This document shows positions 45,317-56,683 of a DNA stretch of 64,000 nt, in pieces. The notes below the pieces were generated by a model. It ran no database searches. It saw only the letters and a program-made list of their open reading frames with translations, and was not told the origin of the DNA. Source of the stretch: Corinectria fuckeliana (Eukaryota > Ascomycota > Sordariomycetes > Hypocreales > Nectriaceae); NCBI GenBank assembly GCA_019137255.1, contig WPDH01000084.1, positions 124,001 to 188,000 on the forward strand, written 5' to 3'. A program made the translations under genes and the position numbers. Position 1 is the first letter of the stretch, and each line of letters starts with the position of its first letter.

Positions 45317-47827
45317 TCACGCCCTCATCGTCGCCGTCTTGACCCTCCTCGTAGCCTTCTCCCCCCACTCCATCATCTGCACCGCCGGCGACCGCGCCAT
45401 CCTCGGATCGCGGTCCTGCGCCACGTCGCCCTCCAGCCCGAACCCGGCCGTCCTCTCGCCCGCCGCGCACCCCGGCACCATCCCGAATCCGACCTTGAGG
45501 CTCCGCGTGTTGTCCTGCCGGCCGGCGCCTCCGCCGCCTCCTCCTCCTCCCCAGTGCACCTTGTTCAGGCTCGGCCCGCGCGTCGCCGCCACGATGGACG
45601 AGAACCGGTTGTCGCGGAACACGCCCTCCTCGCGGATCGCCAACAGCCCCGAGACTACGCCCGCCGTCGCCATGGCCATGGCGATCGCGTACACGACCCA
45701 GAGCTCCAGCCGGTGGTACACGTATGTGTTGGTCGTGCGCTCGCGAATGCACGGGTACCTCGTCTCCGGGCCGCCCACGGCCACGCCCGACGACTGGGAG
45801 GCATCGCTCGCCCACGACACGGCGACGAACTGCGGGTTCGACAGCAGGGACAGCAGCATCTCCTCGTAGAACTCCTCGATCTGCCTCCGGAAGTCCTGCA
45901 CCGGCAGGTAGTTGACCTTCTCGATCAGGCGCGTCTCCGTGGCCATGGTCTCGGAGACGTAGTTGGGCATCGCGATGGTGCCGTTGAGGATGCCTCGGAA
46001 GTGCTTGCCTAGGGAATGGTAGGCTCCGATGCGCCGGTAGTTGGCCACGTCCTGTGGGTACACGAAGTTACTCTCGGGCAGTGCCGTCGTGTTATCCCAT
46101 GTGCCGTCGTCCGTGTCCAGCACGCCCGGGATGTATCTCGTGTCGACGACCCGCTCCATGAACTCGCGCTTCTTGATCTTGTGGGCCTGCATGCCGCTGG
46201 TGTAGTTGAACTCGACCGAGTACTTGGTCTCGTAGTGCTCGCACCCGAGGATGGTGGGCGTGTAGGCGTCGTACCAGCCCTTGACGCTCCGGTTCTGCGG
46301 CTGCCGCTTCGTTCGGTCGTCGACGTCGGCGTACCCGATCCAGATGACCGGCTCCGTCTTGAAGGCCCCCAGACTCTTCGGGTATGGCGGTTGCTGCGAC
46401 GGCTTCCCACCGTGGCCGCAGCCCGTCTGCTGCGCGGCGTACTCGCCCTGGTCCGTGACGGCGAGATACGAGTAGTTGCCGAGGGGCAGCAAATCGCTCG
46501 TCTTGAAGGGCGCCACCGAGTTGCCGAGCTGCTTCGTCTCCGACTTGACGCCCGCGGCGAGCTCCTCGCACCGGTAGCCGGGGCCCACGAAGTCGATGGT
46601 GAAGGAACAGTTCCACCCGACGCTGCAGATCTGCTCGGGCGCGTCCTTGCGCATGATGGCCTGCTGGAGATAGGCGGTCCTCAGCGCCACCTGGCGGGAC
46701 TGCTGGCTGCTGGCGGTCCAGTAGTCGAAGGAGCTGGGATCGCCTGGGTCGGGCTCGCCGTCGGCCGTGGTGTTCCAGAGGGAGAGGGACAGGCCATACA
46801 GGCCCTCGATGGAGATGGGCTTGCGCCAGTCGTTGACCTCCTCGTGCGTGAAGTTGAGCGTGCGGACCGAGGGGCACTGCGTGTGTTCTCGCTTCGTCTG
46901 GGGAGTCACGGAGAGCGTCTCGGACGTCAGGATGACGATCAGAGGCGTCGCCCAGATGTATACCGCCAGGCACATGGCCAGCTTGGCACTCTTGATGGCC
47001 TCCCAGTTGAACAGGGCCGAGAGATCCTCCGCGGCGGCGAAGAGAGAGTCGACAGCCGCAATGCTCAGGAGCTTGCGGCGCACCATCATCCACGCTCGCT
47101 GCCGAAAAGCCAAGATGACGGCCGTGACGAGGTTCGCTTTCGCGAGGAACGCAAGGGCGGTGCCGTACCTGAGCATCCGCGGCTGGTTGACGGCCTCCTT
47201 GCCATTGAGGCCCTCGTAAAAGACGTGGTGGCCCGCGGCGAAGAGAACGCCTGCGACAAGGAAGCAGCACATGCTCCAGGCCTGCGACCAAAACGACAGC
47301 CACCAGTCGACGAAGCGGAAGAAGGCATTGCGCTGCTTCCGGTGCCACGGCCTCGTCTGCGCGCGCAGAGCGTCTTCGCCAGGGGACGGGTTCAAGAGGT
47401 CCGTCTGGCTTTCCTGCCGTGTGTGGAAGCCGGGGCTAGGCGTCGGAGGGAACGTCTCCCAGGGCGCGGGACTGCTGGTATGGATTTGGTCGCGGGCGAA
47501 GTAGCCTGGCGAGGATGAGCCCGGCGGGCAGCTGTTGTTGCTGTGGCGGTGGTGGGGAGTCTCGGGCGCAAGAGCGCTGTATCCGGCGTGCGGCGACGAG
47601 TAGCCGGCGAAGAAGCCGGGTTGCGGAGGCTGCGGGTCGTGGGAGTGGCTCGCGAAGAATCCGGGCTGCGGAGGTTGAGGGTGCACCGCGTGTGGTGTCT
47701 CGGGGGAGACGGGCGGCGATGCGTTTCTCGGCCGGTCGGAGGAGGGGGCTTGGTTTCCGGGAATGTCTCTGGTCGGTCTCCAGTCAGCCGAGGTAGCGAG
47801 ATGCTGCTGCTGCTGATGTTGCTCCAT
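45317..47827 (-). CDS. Large multipass membrane protein of unknown function
   Basis: A single exon of 836 aa. The first ~165 residues are Pro/Gln/His-rich and disordered, with two near-identical PQPPQPGFFA units and a third related one. Three or four hydrophobic segments follow between about 180 and 310 (e.g. AWSMCCFLVAGVLFAAGHHVF and LAMCLAVYIWATPLIVIL). A long region with many NxS/T sequons (about 320-690) is therefore probably extracytoplasmic. One more transmembrane segment lies near LELWVVYAIAMAMATAGVVS, then a Gly-rich cytoplasmic tail. Relatives in filamentous fungi are often labelled formylmethionine deformylase-like, but I see no deformylase metal motif and would not use that name. 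Confidence 0.82.
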   Translation of the reverse strand: MEQHQQQQHLATSADWRPTRDIPGNQAPSSDRPRNASPPVSPETPHAVHPQPPQPGFFASHSHDPQPPQPGFFAGYSSPHAGYSALAPETPHHRHSNNSCPPGSSSPGYFARDQIHTSSPAPWETFPPTPSPGFHTRQESQTDLLNPSPGEDALRAQTRPWHRKQRNAFFRFVDWWLSFWSQAWSMCCFLVAGVLFAAGHHVFYEGLNGKEAVNQPRMLRYGTALAFLAKANLVTAVILAFRQRAWMMVRRKLLSIAAVDSLFAAAEDLSALFNWEAIKSAKLAMCLAVYIWATPLIVILTSETLSVTPQTKREHTQCPSVRTLNFTHEEVNDWRKPISIEGLYGLSLSLWNTTADGEPDPGDPSSFDYWTASSQQSRQVALRTAYLQQAIMRKDAPEQICSVGWNCSFTIDFVGPGYRCEELAAGVKSETKQLGNSVAPFKTSDLLPLGNYSYLAVTDQGEYAAQQTGCGHGGKPSQQPPYPKSLGAFKTEPVIWIGYADVDDRTKRQPQNRSVKGWYDAYTPTILGCEHYETKYSVEFNYTSGMQAHKIKKREFMERVVDTRYIPGVLDTDDGTWDNTTALPESNFVYPQDVANYRRIGAYHSLGKHFRGILNGTIAMPNYVSETMATETRLIEKVNYLPVQDFRRQIEEFYEEMLLSLLSNPQFVAVSWASDASQSSGVAVGGPETRYPCIRERTTNTYVYHRLELWVVYAIAMAMATAGVVSGLLAIREEGVFRDNRFSSIVAATRGPSLNKVHWGGGGGGGGAGRQDNTRSLKVGFGMVPGCAAGERTAGFGLEGDVAQDRDPRMARSPAVQMMEWGEKATRRVKTATMRA

Positions 47828-49662
47828 GGTGATGGCGGTGGGTGGTGGCAGCTATAGAGGAGCAACAAGCGTCGGGGGGCCGGTCGCGCGACCTTTCCAC
47901 AGCGACAGTTGGACTACGACTAGGAAGACATGCAGCAGACGACGATGTAGATGGGGTCGGGCGGGTTTTATTCCCAGTCAACCTAACGTAGGTAGGTACC
48001 TAGGCCTACCGTCGAAGGATTCCTGTGTTAGTCTACATCCTGTAACTTAAGCAGTCTAGTACACTCCCCATCTCGGACTCAAGCCACCAACGAACACACT
48101 TCAGGCTGTTCCAGGCCCGCCTCAGCCCTAGCAGCAGACTCCTCGCCCCTAAGCCTTCAGTCCACCTGGGGCTGCGTTGGTGCAAGCGAACGAGTGCCAT
48201 GCCGCCAAAGGCTGAAGCGAGGGGCCCCAATTTGCTGCAGTCAGCATCCGCATCGGGGCTGACTTGACGGGCTTCAAGGAAGCTTGACAGGCACTATTTC
48301 GGTGGGTTTGCTGCGGACGAGACCCGGGCAGCATGCAGTAGGTTGAGGTACGAGGAAATGATCGCCGACCGTGAGATGCCCGGCCGAGAAGCTGTCTGTT
48401 TCAGCGTCCCATTTCAGGGCCTTGAATGCAAGCTTACCCCCTTCTCTTCGGCGACGACTAATGCTGCAGACAGGAGGGAGGATGCTGGATCCCGGACACT
48501 TCCCAATCGCTGGGGGTCCTGGTCTAGAGGGCGCCTCGATGCTGCCGAGCCAGCCCTGCGTGGCGGTGAAATGCAACGCATCATTTGCTACTTGTAGCCC
48601 ACTTGCCCACCTCCTGACTGCCGAACTGCTTGACACTGATGCTGCGCCGAGACTACAGTGGGTGTTGTAGGACAGGGCTTTTTTAGGGCCGCTTGACCGG
48701 CGACGTGCCCATCAATGTTCCAAACCCCGGGGCCCTTGTTTGCTGGTGGCCGTCTAAATTATGCTTAACGTCCTTGTCAATATGCTTGACGGGTATCTAT
48801 GGCTCGGTCCCCCAACCCCCGCATTAACACAGCCCTCAAGTTAGTCTAGAGCCGTGTGTCTGTCTTTTTAGTCGGAGACACCGTCGGGCACTACCTACAT
48901 AGTACATGCGGCAGGTCAGCAATTGATCCCCGACTGAACAGGGACTACGACGTAACTTATTAAGCTACATTCTATGCTGAGTGACACCTAGTATCAAGCT
49001 TCAATTGCACTGGAATGGTTACAGTAGTCTATCCCCTCTCAGCCTCAGCGGGCAGACAGTGGACGCAGGCTGTCGGTACCTAGACCTGGTCGTCGATTCG
49101 GAATCACGCGACCGCCCTAGATGCATTCATTACGCGAGGAGCTGAAAGGAAATCGTGCATGTACCGTGAAGATATGGTTTGTTTCTCCGAGATGAGTCCG
49201 TTGTAGACGTGTCTATTAGCAGCATCACTCACTCATCTCTATAGCGTTTATAATGCCCCGCATCTCCGATGACTGCAAGTAGTCACGGACTATATATTCC
49301 GTATTCAGCAGGATTAGTGAATCATAAAATGATTCATAGTGGCTCACATACTAGAGATATCCCGAATAGGCAATATGTGAGTCACAGACGCCGTCAGTTC
49401 AGACTAGACGCACCATTCGTTCCCAGCAGCGCGAGTACTGCTACCGGGTGCGCCGTCTACTCTAGATGCGAAAACAGGGAAATATATATATCTCTAATGC
49501 GCATCTTTGCAATTTTCAGGTAGATTATCGCTTTTGATTCCAAGTAACAGCTCACTCGCCTCCGTCAATCTCCCTTTACTCTCGCACTTACACCACCAAC
49601 AAAACCACTAAACCGCCAAGATTCTAGAAGTCGGAGCCACCTGCGACCAATTCCTGCCAACA
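47828..49662. other. Gene-free region of 1.8 kb
   Basis: The left part should hold the promoter of the membrane protein gene. Short open frames around 48033-48670 show no domains. The right part is AT-richer and has a cluster of inverted repeats at 49318-49459, described separately. Confidence 0.5.
49318..49459. repeat. Three consecutive inverted repeats
   Basis: Pair 1: TGAATCAT (49318-49325) and ATGATTCA (49329-49336), perfect with a 3-nt loop. Pair 2: GTGGCTCACATA (49339-49350) and TATGTGAGTCAC (49374-49385), 11 of 12. Pair 3: TAGACG (49405-49410) and CGTCTA (49454-49459), with inner AGCAG/CTGCT pairing. Together they could form a row of hairpins. No terminal repeat or target duplication encloses them, so whether this is a decayed element or a structured transcript is open. 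Confidence 0.55.
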
Positions 49663-50696
49663 ATGGAAGACAAATCTCCTTCCTTCTGCATGCTATGCAA
49701 TCTAGCATTAGCCAGCCCAGCTGTGTGGCGGCAGCACGCAAAGAGCGATTGGCAGTACGTCTCACGATTTGATCAGAACGACAAGGACAAGTCACGAGAT
49801 GCTAACCCTTCCTTTGCAGTGGCTACAATCTTCGGATGCGAGTAGCAGAACCCGGGACCGTCGTATTACCGCCCTCGGCGTCACCAAGTACAGAAAAAGC
49901 CGTGGATGCAGAGCGCAATACACATTTGGACGAGGAATCCGACGACGGCGACACAGAGCTTTCCGCAGAGCCGGGATTTCATTCTGAACAATGTCTCTTC
50001 TGCAGCGCGGAGATTAACACCTTTGATGACAACCTGGCGCACATGTCCAAGGCACACAGCTTCGCCGTACCTTATCAAGACTACTTGACAGTCGATCTTG
50101 AGACGCTTGTCGGATACTTGCACCTGGTCATTCACGGATACGGCGAGTGCATTCTGTGCGCCGCGCGCCGCAGTACTGTGGAAGGTATTCAGCACCACAT
50201 GACGGCCAAAGGGCATTGCCGATTTAACGTCGCCTTGGATATTGCGGGATTCTACAAGATTCCCGCGCCAGGATACCGTGCCGATGAGGAGTCGTTGCGA
50301 CTACCATCTGGCAAGCTTCTCAGCCACCGTACACGAGCAACCAGGCCAGCCGCGTCGAGAACAGGTCGCCAATCACTGGAGCGGCGCCTAGCACCCACGA
50401 CCTTGCCGTTGGCGACACCAACACATGGATCAGAGCTCGTTCCGACGCAAGATGACAATGCTACAGCGGCATCACGTACCCAGCTGTCACGACTTACCCG
50501 AGGCGACCAGCAAAGTCTTGCGAACCTGCCCGACCACGAAGTGCGATCACTGCTTGCAACCAGTGCCAGGCACATCGATCAATCGAGGCGGGAAGAGGCG
50601 CATGCACAACTCAAGCTCGAGAAGGCGGGAAATACTACCCTGACTGCGCACTTTAGGGCTGATACGTCTAAACGGTTTAGAGGCCCTTGGGGTTAG
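49663..50696 (+). CDS. Rei1-like C2H2 zinc-finger protein
   Basis: Exons 49663..49754 and 49820..50696 give 322 aa. The split codon completes the family motif SDWHGYNLRMRVA right after the first zinc finger (FCMLCNLALASPAVWRQHAKSDWH). Two more fingers follow: CLFCSAEINTFDDNLAHMSKAH and CILCAARRSTVEGIQHHMTAKGHCRF, joined by a FAVPYQDYLTVDLETLVGYL segment that is strongly conserved in Rei1/Reh1. Rei1 acts in the cytoplasm in late 60S maturation, recycling shuttling factors. This protein is shorter than typical Rei1 (~390-500 aa) and lacks part of the usual C-terminal region, so it may be a divergent paralogue rather than the main Rei1. Confidence 0.85.
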
Positions 50697-51733
50697 GCTA
50701 CCAAATATAGGGGACTTCGGGCTGTACGATAAAGGCCTTTTTTCTATAATTTTGTAGCAAGGGTCCTGTATTGCGTTTGCATACAATCTCGTTACAATGC
50801 ACATGCATATTCATCAAGTAGGTGATTTGAAACGGCTGGGATCTAATTGCAGCTCCTCCACGGCATTCAGCGTTGCAAGCCACACACACAAGCGGCCCCT
50901 CTCTCCCACAGCATTACCCTCAGGGAAGCAGAACACAAATGACTGGCCAACTACGACTCTAGGGCGCTCTCGACAATGTATCAACTCTCACAGCTGCCTG
51001 ATCTTGGAGCGCTCTGGAATGAGACGCACGTAGTCCTTTATATCGACCTCGTGCAGTCGGCGTCTCTATCTTTGGGCCCCCGACAACTACCTGAACGTGT
51101 ACCTCAATTGGCGGTGACAGCCCAAAATACCTCCGTTCCCGTTCCGGGACTCTGTGCTTTGTGGATGCAAAGGAGACAGGCCTGTGGTTCAAACAAGGGA
51201 TCCTCAGAGACAAGTCCTCTAGGTCGACATCATCGCTCACGGGGCACACCGTGGGCCTCGGCACTCGGTTTGGATCCCGGTGATTGTTCGGGGAGGTAGC
51301 GCTGCTAGACCAAGACTTTCCAGTGGCCAGGCCAGGCCAGAAGCAAGGCCAGAAGCTGGCTGTTAGCATGATAGTACCTCTGTCGGTTGCGCAAGGGCAG
51401 ACAGATGGTTGCAGTGAAGCTTGTTCGTACCGCTTGAGAAACAGCTAACGAAATGCTTATCCTCTGTAGTCTTATCTGATGGATGAAGTCATGTTCACGT
51501 TGCAGAGCATTGAGTAAGCACGACCAGATTTGGTGGGGAACGCATAACTGGATAAATAGTAGGCGCCAAGGTCCGAATCTTCCGGATGCCGGAGTTACCG
51601 GTGCTGATGCTGGTGCTGATTAAGCACTCCGATACGAATACATTTCGAGCGCCAGCCTGCACAAATTGTTCACGTCGCCTATCTATCACTGCTCACGAGC
51701 TGCCAATAGTCACATAACTGGGCGGGTTTTGAG
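50697..51733. other. Intergenic region
   Basis: No gene recognised. A short GGCCA-rich tandem stretch lies near 51321-51358. The right end is the promoter of the Vps62-like gene. Confidence 0.5.
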
Positions 51734-53315
51734 ATGGCTGGGGACTCATCTGCTCTGGCATCCATACCATGGCTCCTGTTCAGGCTATCCTTCATCAGCC
51801 TCCTCGCATGCTGCGCGGGCGCGCGGGCCGAGCCGGACCTCAGCACGCCTGGTTACGTAGCAGATTTCGGTAACATCACGACCCGACACGGCACCCTCCA
51901 GGAGGCCCAATCTCGCTAACGAGCCCTTCCAGCACCTCTGGTCTGGCTGCATTCGGAAGACCAGTACAAGCCTAGCGATATTCTTGCTCACGTCCGCCAC
52001 ACAACGCCGACGCTGAAGAGGAAGCCAGTTGCTGATCTTCCCGCACTTGACCTGGACAACTTGGAGCTCCTCAACAAGTTTGGGTACAGAGCCGCGCTCA
52101 CTTCCAACGATGACCCATTAAAGCACCCGGAATGGATGCTCGGCACGGCGCCAGACGCGGCGGGGCAGATTCACAACGCCACTCCCTGCGTTGTGATTAC
52201 GGTTGAGAAGGGCCCGCTGGACCTCGACGCCTTTTACTTTTACTTTTACTCGTACAACGAGGGTCCGAATGTCACCCAGGTCTTGGAGCCGCTCGATCGT
52301 TTGCTAGGTGGTGGCAAAGCATCGTCGGGGATGCATTTCGGCAACCATGTTGGAGACTGGTACGCTTTGCTGATGACGCCTTTCCCGCTCATTGCTGACT
52401 GGTGTATTAAGGGAACACAACATGGTTCGTTTCCACAACGGAACACCGGTCGGCATCTACTACAGCCAGCACATAGACGGCATGGGCTATGATTGGGATG
52501 ATCCGGTCATCAACAAAACTGATGGACGAGTATGTCAAGCTGAGTCTCCCGGTAGTCACAAACACTGCTAATCTTCATACTCCCTTGTAGCCCATCGTCT
52601 ACAGCGCTCTCGGTTCTCATGCAAACTACGCCGAGTCAGGGTACGTTTCCTGCTTCAAAACCTCGTCTCGAATGAAACCCTAACCCAGCCTCCTAGCGAC
52701 CAAATACACAACATTGCCTTGTTAGACTACTGCGACGAAGGACAGAAGTGGGATCCAATCCTTTCGGCCTATTTCTACCGATTTGATCCTGCCTCCTTCA
52801 AGCTGACCCGCCTGCCTCCTCCCAACCAGGTAGATTCCTCTCCACCGTCCTCCAACCTAACGTCCTTCTTCTATTTCAAAGGGCATTGGGGAGATATCCA
52901 GTACCCCGATTCCGATCCGCGCCAGGAAGTCACGCCGCATTTCGGGATCAGGCGATTTCAGACTGGTCCCACGGGTCCAGGGCAGAAGCACCTTGTGCGA
53001 AAGGGCCTTTTGCCAGACCAGAGGCGTAAAGAAGGCTGGAAGGAGTGGGGGGTGAGCATCTATATCAACTTATATCCTCATTTTCTGAAGGGGTGGAGAG
53101 GCTGGGTCTCGATGGGATTTGTCGTTGTACTTTTGTCCTGTATTGTGCTAGGCATTAGGTTCGGCGTCAAGAAGCTCAAGACGGGGGGTTATAGAAAGTT
53201 GCACGGGGAGGATATACCGTTAGACGACTGGCGAAGGGAGGAGGCCGCCTGGGACGCAGAGGCTTTGCTTTCATCATCTGAAGATGAGGAGGAGGAAGAA
53301 GAACACCGTCTCTAG
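51734..53315 (+). CDS. Vps62-like (DUF946) secretory-pathway protein
   Basis: Exons 51734..51869, 51933..52359, 52412..52529, 52591..52640 and 52697..53315 give 449 aa with all junctions in frame. A signal peptide covers about residues 1-31. The domain contains APLVWLHSEDQYKPSDI, FYFYFYSYNEGP, GNHVGDWEHNMVRF, YSALGSHANYAESG and DYCDEGQKWDP, the conserved series of the Vps62/plant DUF946 family. A C-terminal transmembrane segment (about 378-400, WVSMGFVVVLLSCIVLGIRFGV) and a short acidic cytoplasmic tail ending in an Asp/Glu run follow. Yeast Vps62 was linked to vacuolar protein sorting; its biochemistry is unknown. Confidence 0.87.
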
Positions 53316-54324
53316 GGCTAGATGACTACTTGGATATTGCGCCCATAGGTTCTCGTTTCTGAACATAAAACGAATTGGGTTGTTACTATAAATGCAAAAC
53401 ATTTTATATCTGGCTGTGAGGTCTCATCTCTGCCAAATAGTAATGATGCGCACGATCGCTCACGAAAGATAAACAGGGTTTTAAGAAAATTGATAAGACC
53501 TCATATTTGTACGGCCGGTGTTGGTTACTCGGTATCGCTTGTAAAAGGGCTAATAGCTTGTCAAATCCAGACGTCAAATTAGGCAATCTGGAGTAAAGAG
53601 CGTAGATTTACTGGTAGTGATTCGGAGTGAAGAAATCAACTACTTGGCCTATGACTGAATATCCCGTTGCGGCTGATGAGCAACTTCTTGTCTCTGTCTG
53701 CATGAACGCAGGATCTATAGAATATCGCTGGCGCCTGGTCGTCGCCCTGATAATAAGCCGAGATGCTGAACATCACTCATCTTTTACCACGACTCTTCCT
53801 CCATTCTAACGACCTACCCTCTCCATCTAGACTTCGGGCGGTCTTGACATGTTCGTGGGAAAGCTCCTTTAGATGGAGGGTTGGTGTCTTGTTGCAGATC
53901 TTCTCGTGCGTCTTCCAATCTGCCGGGTGGCTTTCTGTGGTGCGGTACGGTGTATCGTGGCAATTTGCACGCAGCGCCTCGGTACAGCCGCTCATCAGGC
54001 GTCTTCTTGTAAGCGGTACGGGCGCCGTTTATCGTCGACAGATATGGAGCTTTGTACAGCAAAGTTAGTTGACGAAGGCCGGGGAAGTATTGACTGTCCT
54101 CCCAAGTGAAGATGGTTGTCAGCCAGATTGAAGAGTACAGCTAACACTAGCACGGCATCGAATGGCGATATTACTCCGTTTGTATAATGAAGCCACCGTC
54201 TGTAGAGACTGTTGCTTATTGGTGTTCTCGGCCGTTGTCAAACCCCTAGGCTGTGCGGATCAACTCATCGTGTCACAACCGTTGGGTATATACCTATTTT
54301 CTCACGCCTCACTGTAAGTTGCAG
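53316..54324. other. Intergenic region
   Basis: About 1 kb with no recognisable gene, RNA or repeat; small frames near 53763-54109 look like chance. Confidence 0.5.
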
Positions 54325-54924
54325 TCATGACATAAACACAAGTCGCATGTTCTGACGGACGACTATGACTTTAGGCCCTCTGCTCGTCTTAGACTCAAAC
54401 GTTTCTACTTCCACCACCATGTTCCCCTCTAGTACATCCTTGATCGCCTGGCAAACTGAAACCGCCGCAAGCCCCGCTTCCGCCGTGCAACCAGGGGGCT
54501 CTTGGCCTCTGATGACTCGCACAAAACGGTCCAATTACAATTCAAAGGGGATTCCGTCCAGGACCGGAACAGTATCCCTCACCAACTCGGTGTGCCGGGA
54601 CTTCTGCTTGCCGGTATACGACTAGGTGGTAATGTCCGGCACGCTGAGGGATCCGTCGGTGCCGAATAGATGGTGGAGCAGATCGACCTCGTTGATCAAG
54701 TCGACTCCGCCGGTCATGCTTATGCCCCAGTCCGTGGGAGGGTCGAAGGTTGCCCATATGCTATTGATTGCGATGATGCTGCCTAGTGAGCCGGAAGAAA
54801 CAATATTTTTTACCTTGACCATGTACGGGTTGAGCTGACGATGGTGCCCGACGACGGCCTCGACTCTGGTGCCCTGCAAATGCTCGACAAGCTCCATGCT
54901 TAAGATAGTAACGGCCGGGGCCAT
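54325..54924 (-). pseudogene. Gfo/Idh/MocA oxidoreductase relic
   Basis: On the minus strand one continuous frame encodes VVGHHRQLNPYMVKVKNIVSS and SIIAINSIWATFDPP, then EVDLLHHLFG, then an in-frame TAG (54622-54624), about 28 further sense codons, a TAA (54535-54537), and finally FVRVIRGQEPPGCTAEAGLAAV. These are ordered pieces of the C-terminal substrate domain of sugar/inositol dehydrogenase-like enzymes. The N-terminal NAD-binding Rossmann half is absent, and the segment before EVDLLHHLFG looks shortened. Both stops are compatible with C-to-T change of CAG/CAA codons. It is non-functional as it stands. Confidence 0.8.
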
Positions 54925-55039
54925 AATTTAGGAAATATTTCAGTTTGTTCAAGACTTGGACTTGTTAAGTCTCTGCTTGACTACATGTGCGAACAGGGTG
55001 AATGCAGTCGAGACGGATTCTGGTCAGGCTATAATAATC

Positions 55040-56683
55040 CTAAAGCTCGTAGCGGAATTCCTTGTTCTCTAGATCCGTCAAATCAAAGAACTCGTGATTA
55101 TCCTCCACCTTGTACGCATCGCCCTGCTGCAACTTCTCCTGGTCCCGTCGTTTGTTTCTAGCAACAAACACCCATCTCATCACCAGCAGGTCCACGGTGC
55201 AGAGGAAGTAGATGATGCAGATGGACACCTTGGCCGGCAGGTATCTCGGCGCGTCGCGGGCCTGGAACGTATGCGGCGAGATGATGTTGCCGACCGTGTA
55301 GGCAATGGTGCCGATGCACGCCACCGTGATCTTCTTGGTGGAACCCGCTACGTTGGAGCTCTGCAGGCCGAGGATGGTGGTCCAGCCGATGGGGATCCCG
55401 CCGCTGGTGTAGTACCCGATCAGCGCCGGCACCTTTTCCGTCGTTGCCATGAGGATGGCGCCGATGATGGCTGGGATGTGGCCGAGCACGCAGAAGTACA
55501 GCCGCTGCCGGGTCTTCATCGCAGCGTATGTAAGGCCGACCAGTGCCACAATCTCCCAGGCTCCAAGAGGCGTCACTAAGAGCAGCGACTCCTCTTTGGT
55601 GTAGCCCATCCCCGTCACCAGGATGTTGCCGAAGCTGGTCGCGATGGAGTTTGGTATGTTCGCTGCAAAGACCCAGAAGGCGTACAGCCAGGTCATCGGG
55701 TCGGTCAAGGCTTCCCGGACGTGGTTCCACTTGAACGCCTGCGAGCCGATGCCTTGTTCGTTGCCTCGAATCCGCTGCACGTGGAGGCCCTTCTCCTCGG
55801 TGCTGAGGAAGCCTGCCACCGCCGGGGAGTCTGGCATCACAAACCAGAACGAGATGCCAACCAGCGCGGTCAGGAGTCCCAGAAACAAAAAGACAATCTG
55901 CCATCCCTCCAGCGCGGCATTCGGGTCCTTTCCAACGTGCGTCGCCACTCCGTAGGCAAAGTATCCGCCGAACATCTGGGCAGCACCGCAGACTGAGAAC
56001 CAAATGCCCACGCGGAACGCCTGCTCTTCCTTGGTGTACCATTGCGACGTGAAGAGGACCCACGCCGGTACGATGGCGGCTTCGAGCACTCCAAGGAAGA
56101 AGCGGCAGGCAAGAAGCCCGGAATAGTTGGTGCAGGCCGCCATGCATGCCAGCGTGGCCCCCCAGAGGGTGACGTTGACCGAGACGTACTTCGCGAGCGG
56201 GAACATCTGGATGAGGCGGATCGTCGGGAACTCAAAGGCGAGCTGGCCGAAGAAGAAGATGGAGGCGACCCAGTTGAACTCGTTTCCTTTCAAGCCGGTG
56301 GACTGGATAATCCCCGTGACGCTTGCGTAAGAGATGGCTGTCTTGTCGATGTACTGGAGGAAGTAGACGATGCAGATCAGCGGCATAATGTGCACATCGA
56401 CCCGGCGGACGAGTCTCCGGCTGCGTTCTGGGTCCAGGGGCGTCGTTAGCCCTCCGGTCTCGCTGAGCAACTGGAGAGCTGCATCTGCGTTGATCTTGCG
56501 CTCGTTTCCGGTCGTACTGGTGACGGGTGGTATTTCGACGGCCTCAGAAGCCGATACAGAGGGAGGTATCTCTTTGGTTGTTTCTGGGTCGGGGCCGCCC
56601 CCGTCTTTCGTGACAGCTTCAGCCATGACTGGCTCCAAACGATGTCTGGATTCAATAACTGGGAAACCCACGGGCTTCAACAT
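55040..56683 (-). CDS. MFS permease, Dal5 (allantoate/anion:cation symporter)-like
   Basis: A single exon of 547 aa with about twelve transmembrane segments. The first segment region DVHIMPLICIVYFLQYIDKTAISYASV is characteristic of the fungal Dal5/Tna1-type anion:cation symporter group. The FFFGQLAFEFPTIRLIQMFPLAKYVSVNVTLWG and GVLEAAIVPAWVLFTSQWY blocks follow. Relatives take up allantoate, ureidosuccinate, nicotinate or other carboxylates, so the substrate is not fixed. A TATAAAAGG box lies at 56702-56710 on the minus strand, only 19 bp before this ATG; transcription starting 30 or more bp downstream would skip it and use Met20 (56626). The N-terminus is therefore uncertain by 19 residues. 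Confidence 0.9.
   Translation of the reverse strand: MLKPVGFPVIESRHRLEPVMAEAVTKDGGGPDPETTKEIPPSVSASEAVEIPPVTSTTGNERKINADAALQLLSETGGLTTPLDPERSRRLVRRVDVHIMPLICIVYFLQYIDKTAISYASVTGIIQSTGLKGNEFNWVASIFFFGQLAFEFPTIRLIQMFPLAKYVSVNVTLWGATLACMAACTNYSGLLACRFFLGVLEAAIVPAWVLFTSQWYTKEEQAFRVGIWFSVCGAAQMFGGYFAYGVATHVGKDPNAALEGWQIVFLFLGLLTALVGISFWFVMPDSPAVAGFLSTEEKGLHVQRIRGNEQGIGSQAFKWNHVREALTDPMTWLYAFWVFAANIPNSIATSFGNILVTGMGYTKEESLLLVTPLGAWEIVALVGLTYAAMKTRQRLYFCVLGHIPAIIGAILMATTEKVPALIGYYTSGGIPIGWTTILGLQSSNVAGSTKKITVACIGTIAYTVGNIISPHTFQARDAPRYLPAKVSICIIYFLCTVDLLVMRWVFVARNKRRDQEKLQQGDAYKVEDNHEFFDLTDLENKEFRYEL

Noticed and set aside
46016..47518. Antisense frame of 500 codons opposite the multipass membrane protein
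   Set aside because: Shadow of the real minus-strand gene, which has transmembrane segments and glycosylation sites.
45317..47827. Formylmethionine deformylase function for the membrane protein
   Set aside because: No HExxH or other deformylase metal motif is visible; the label seems inherited from automatic annotation of relatives.
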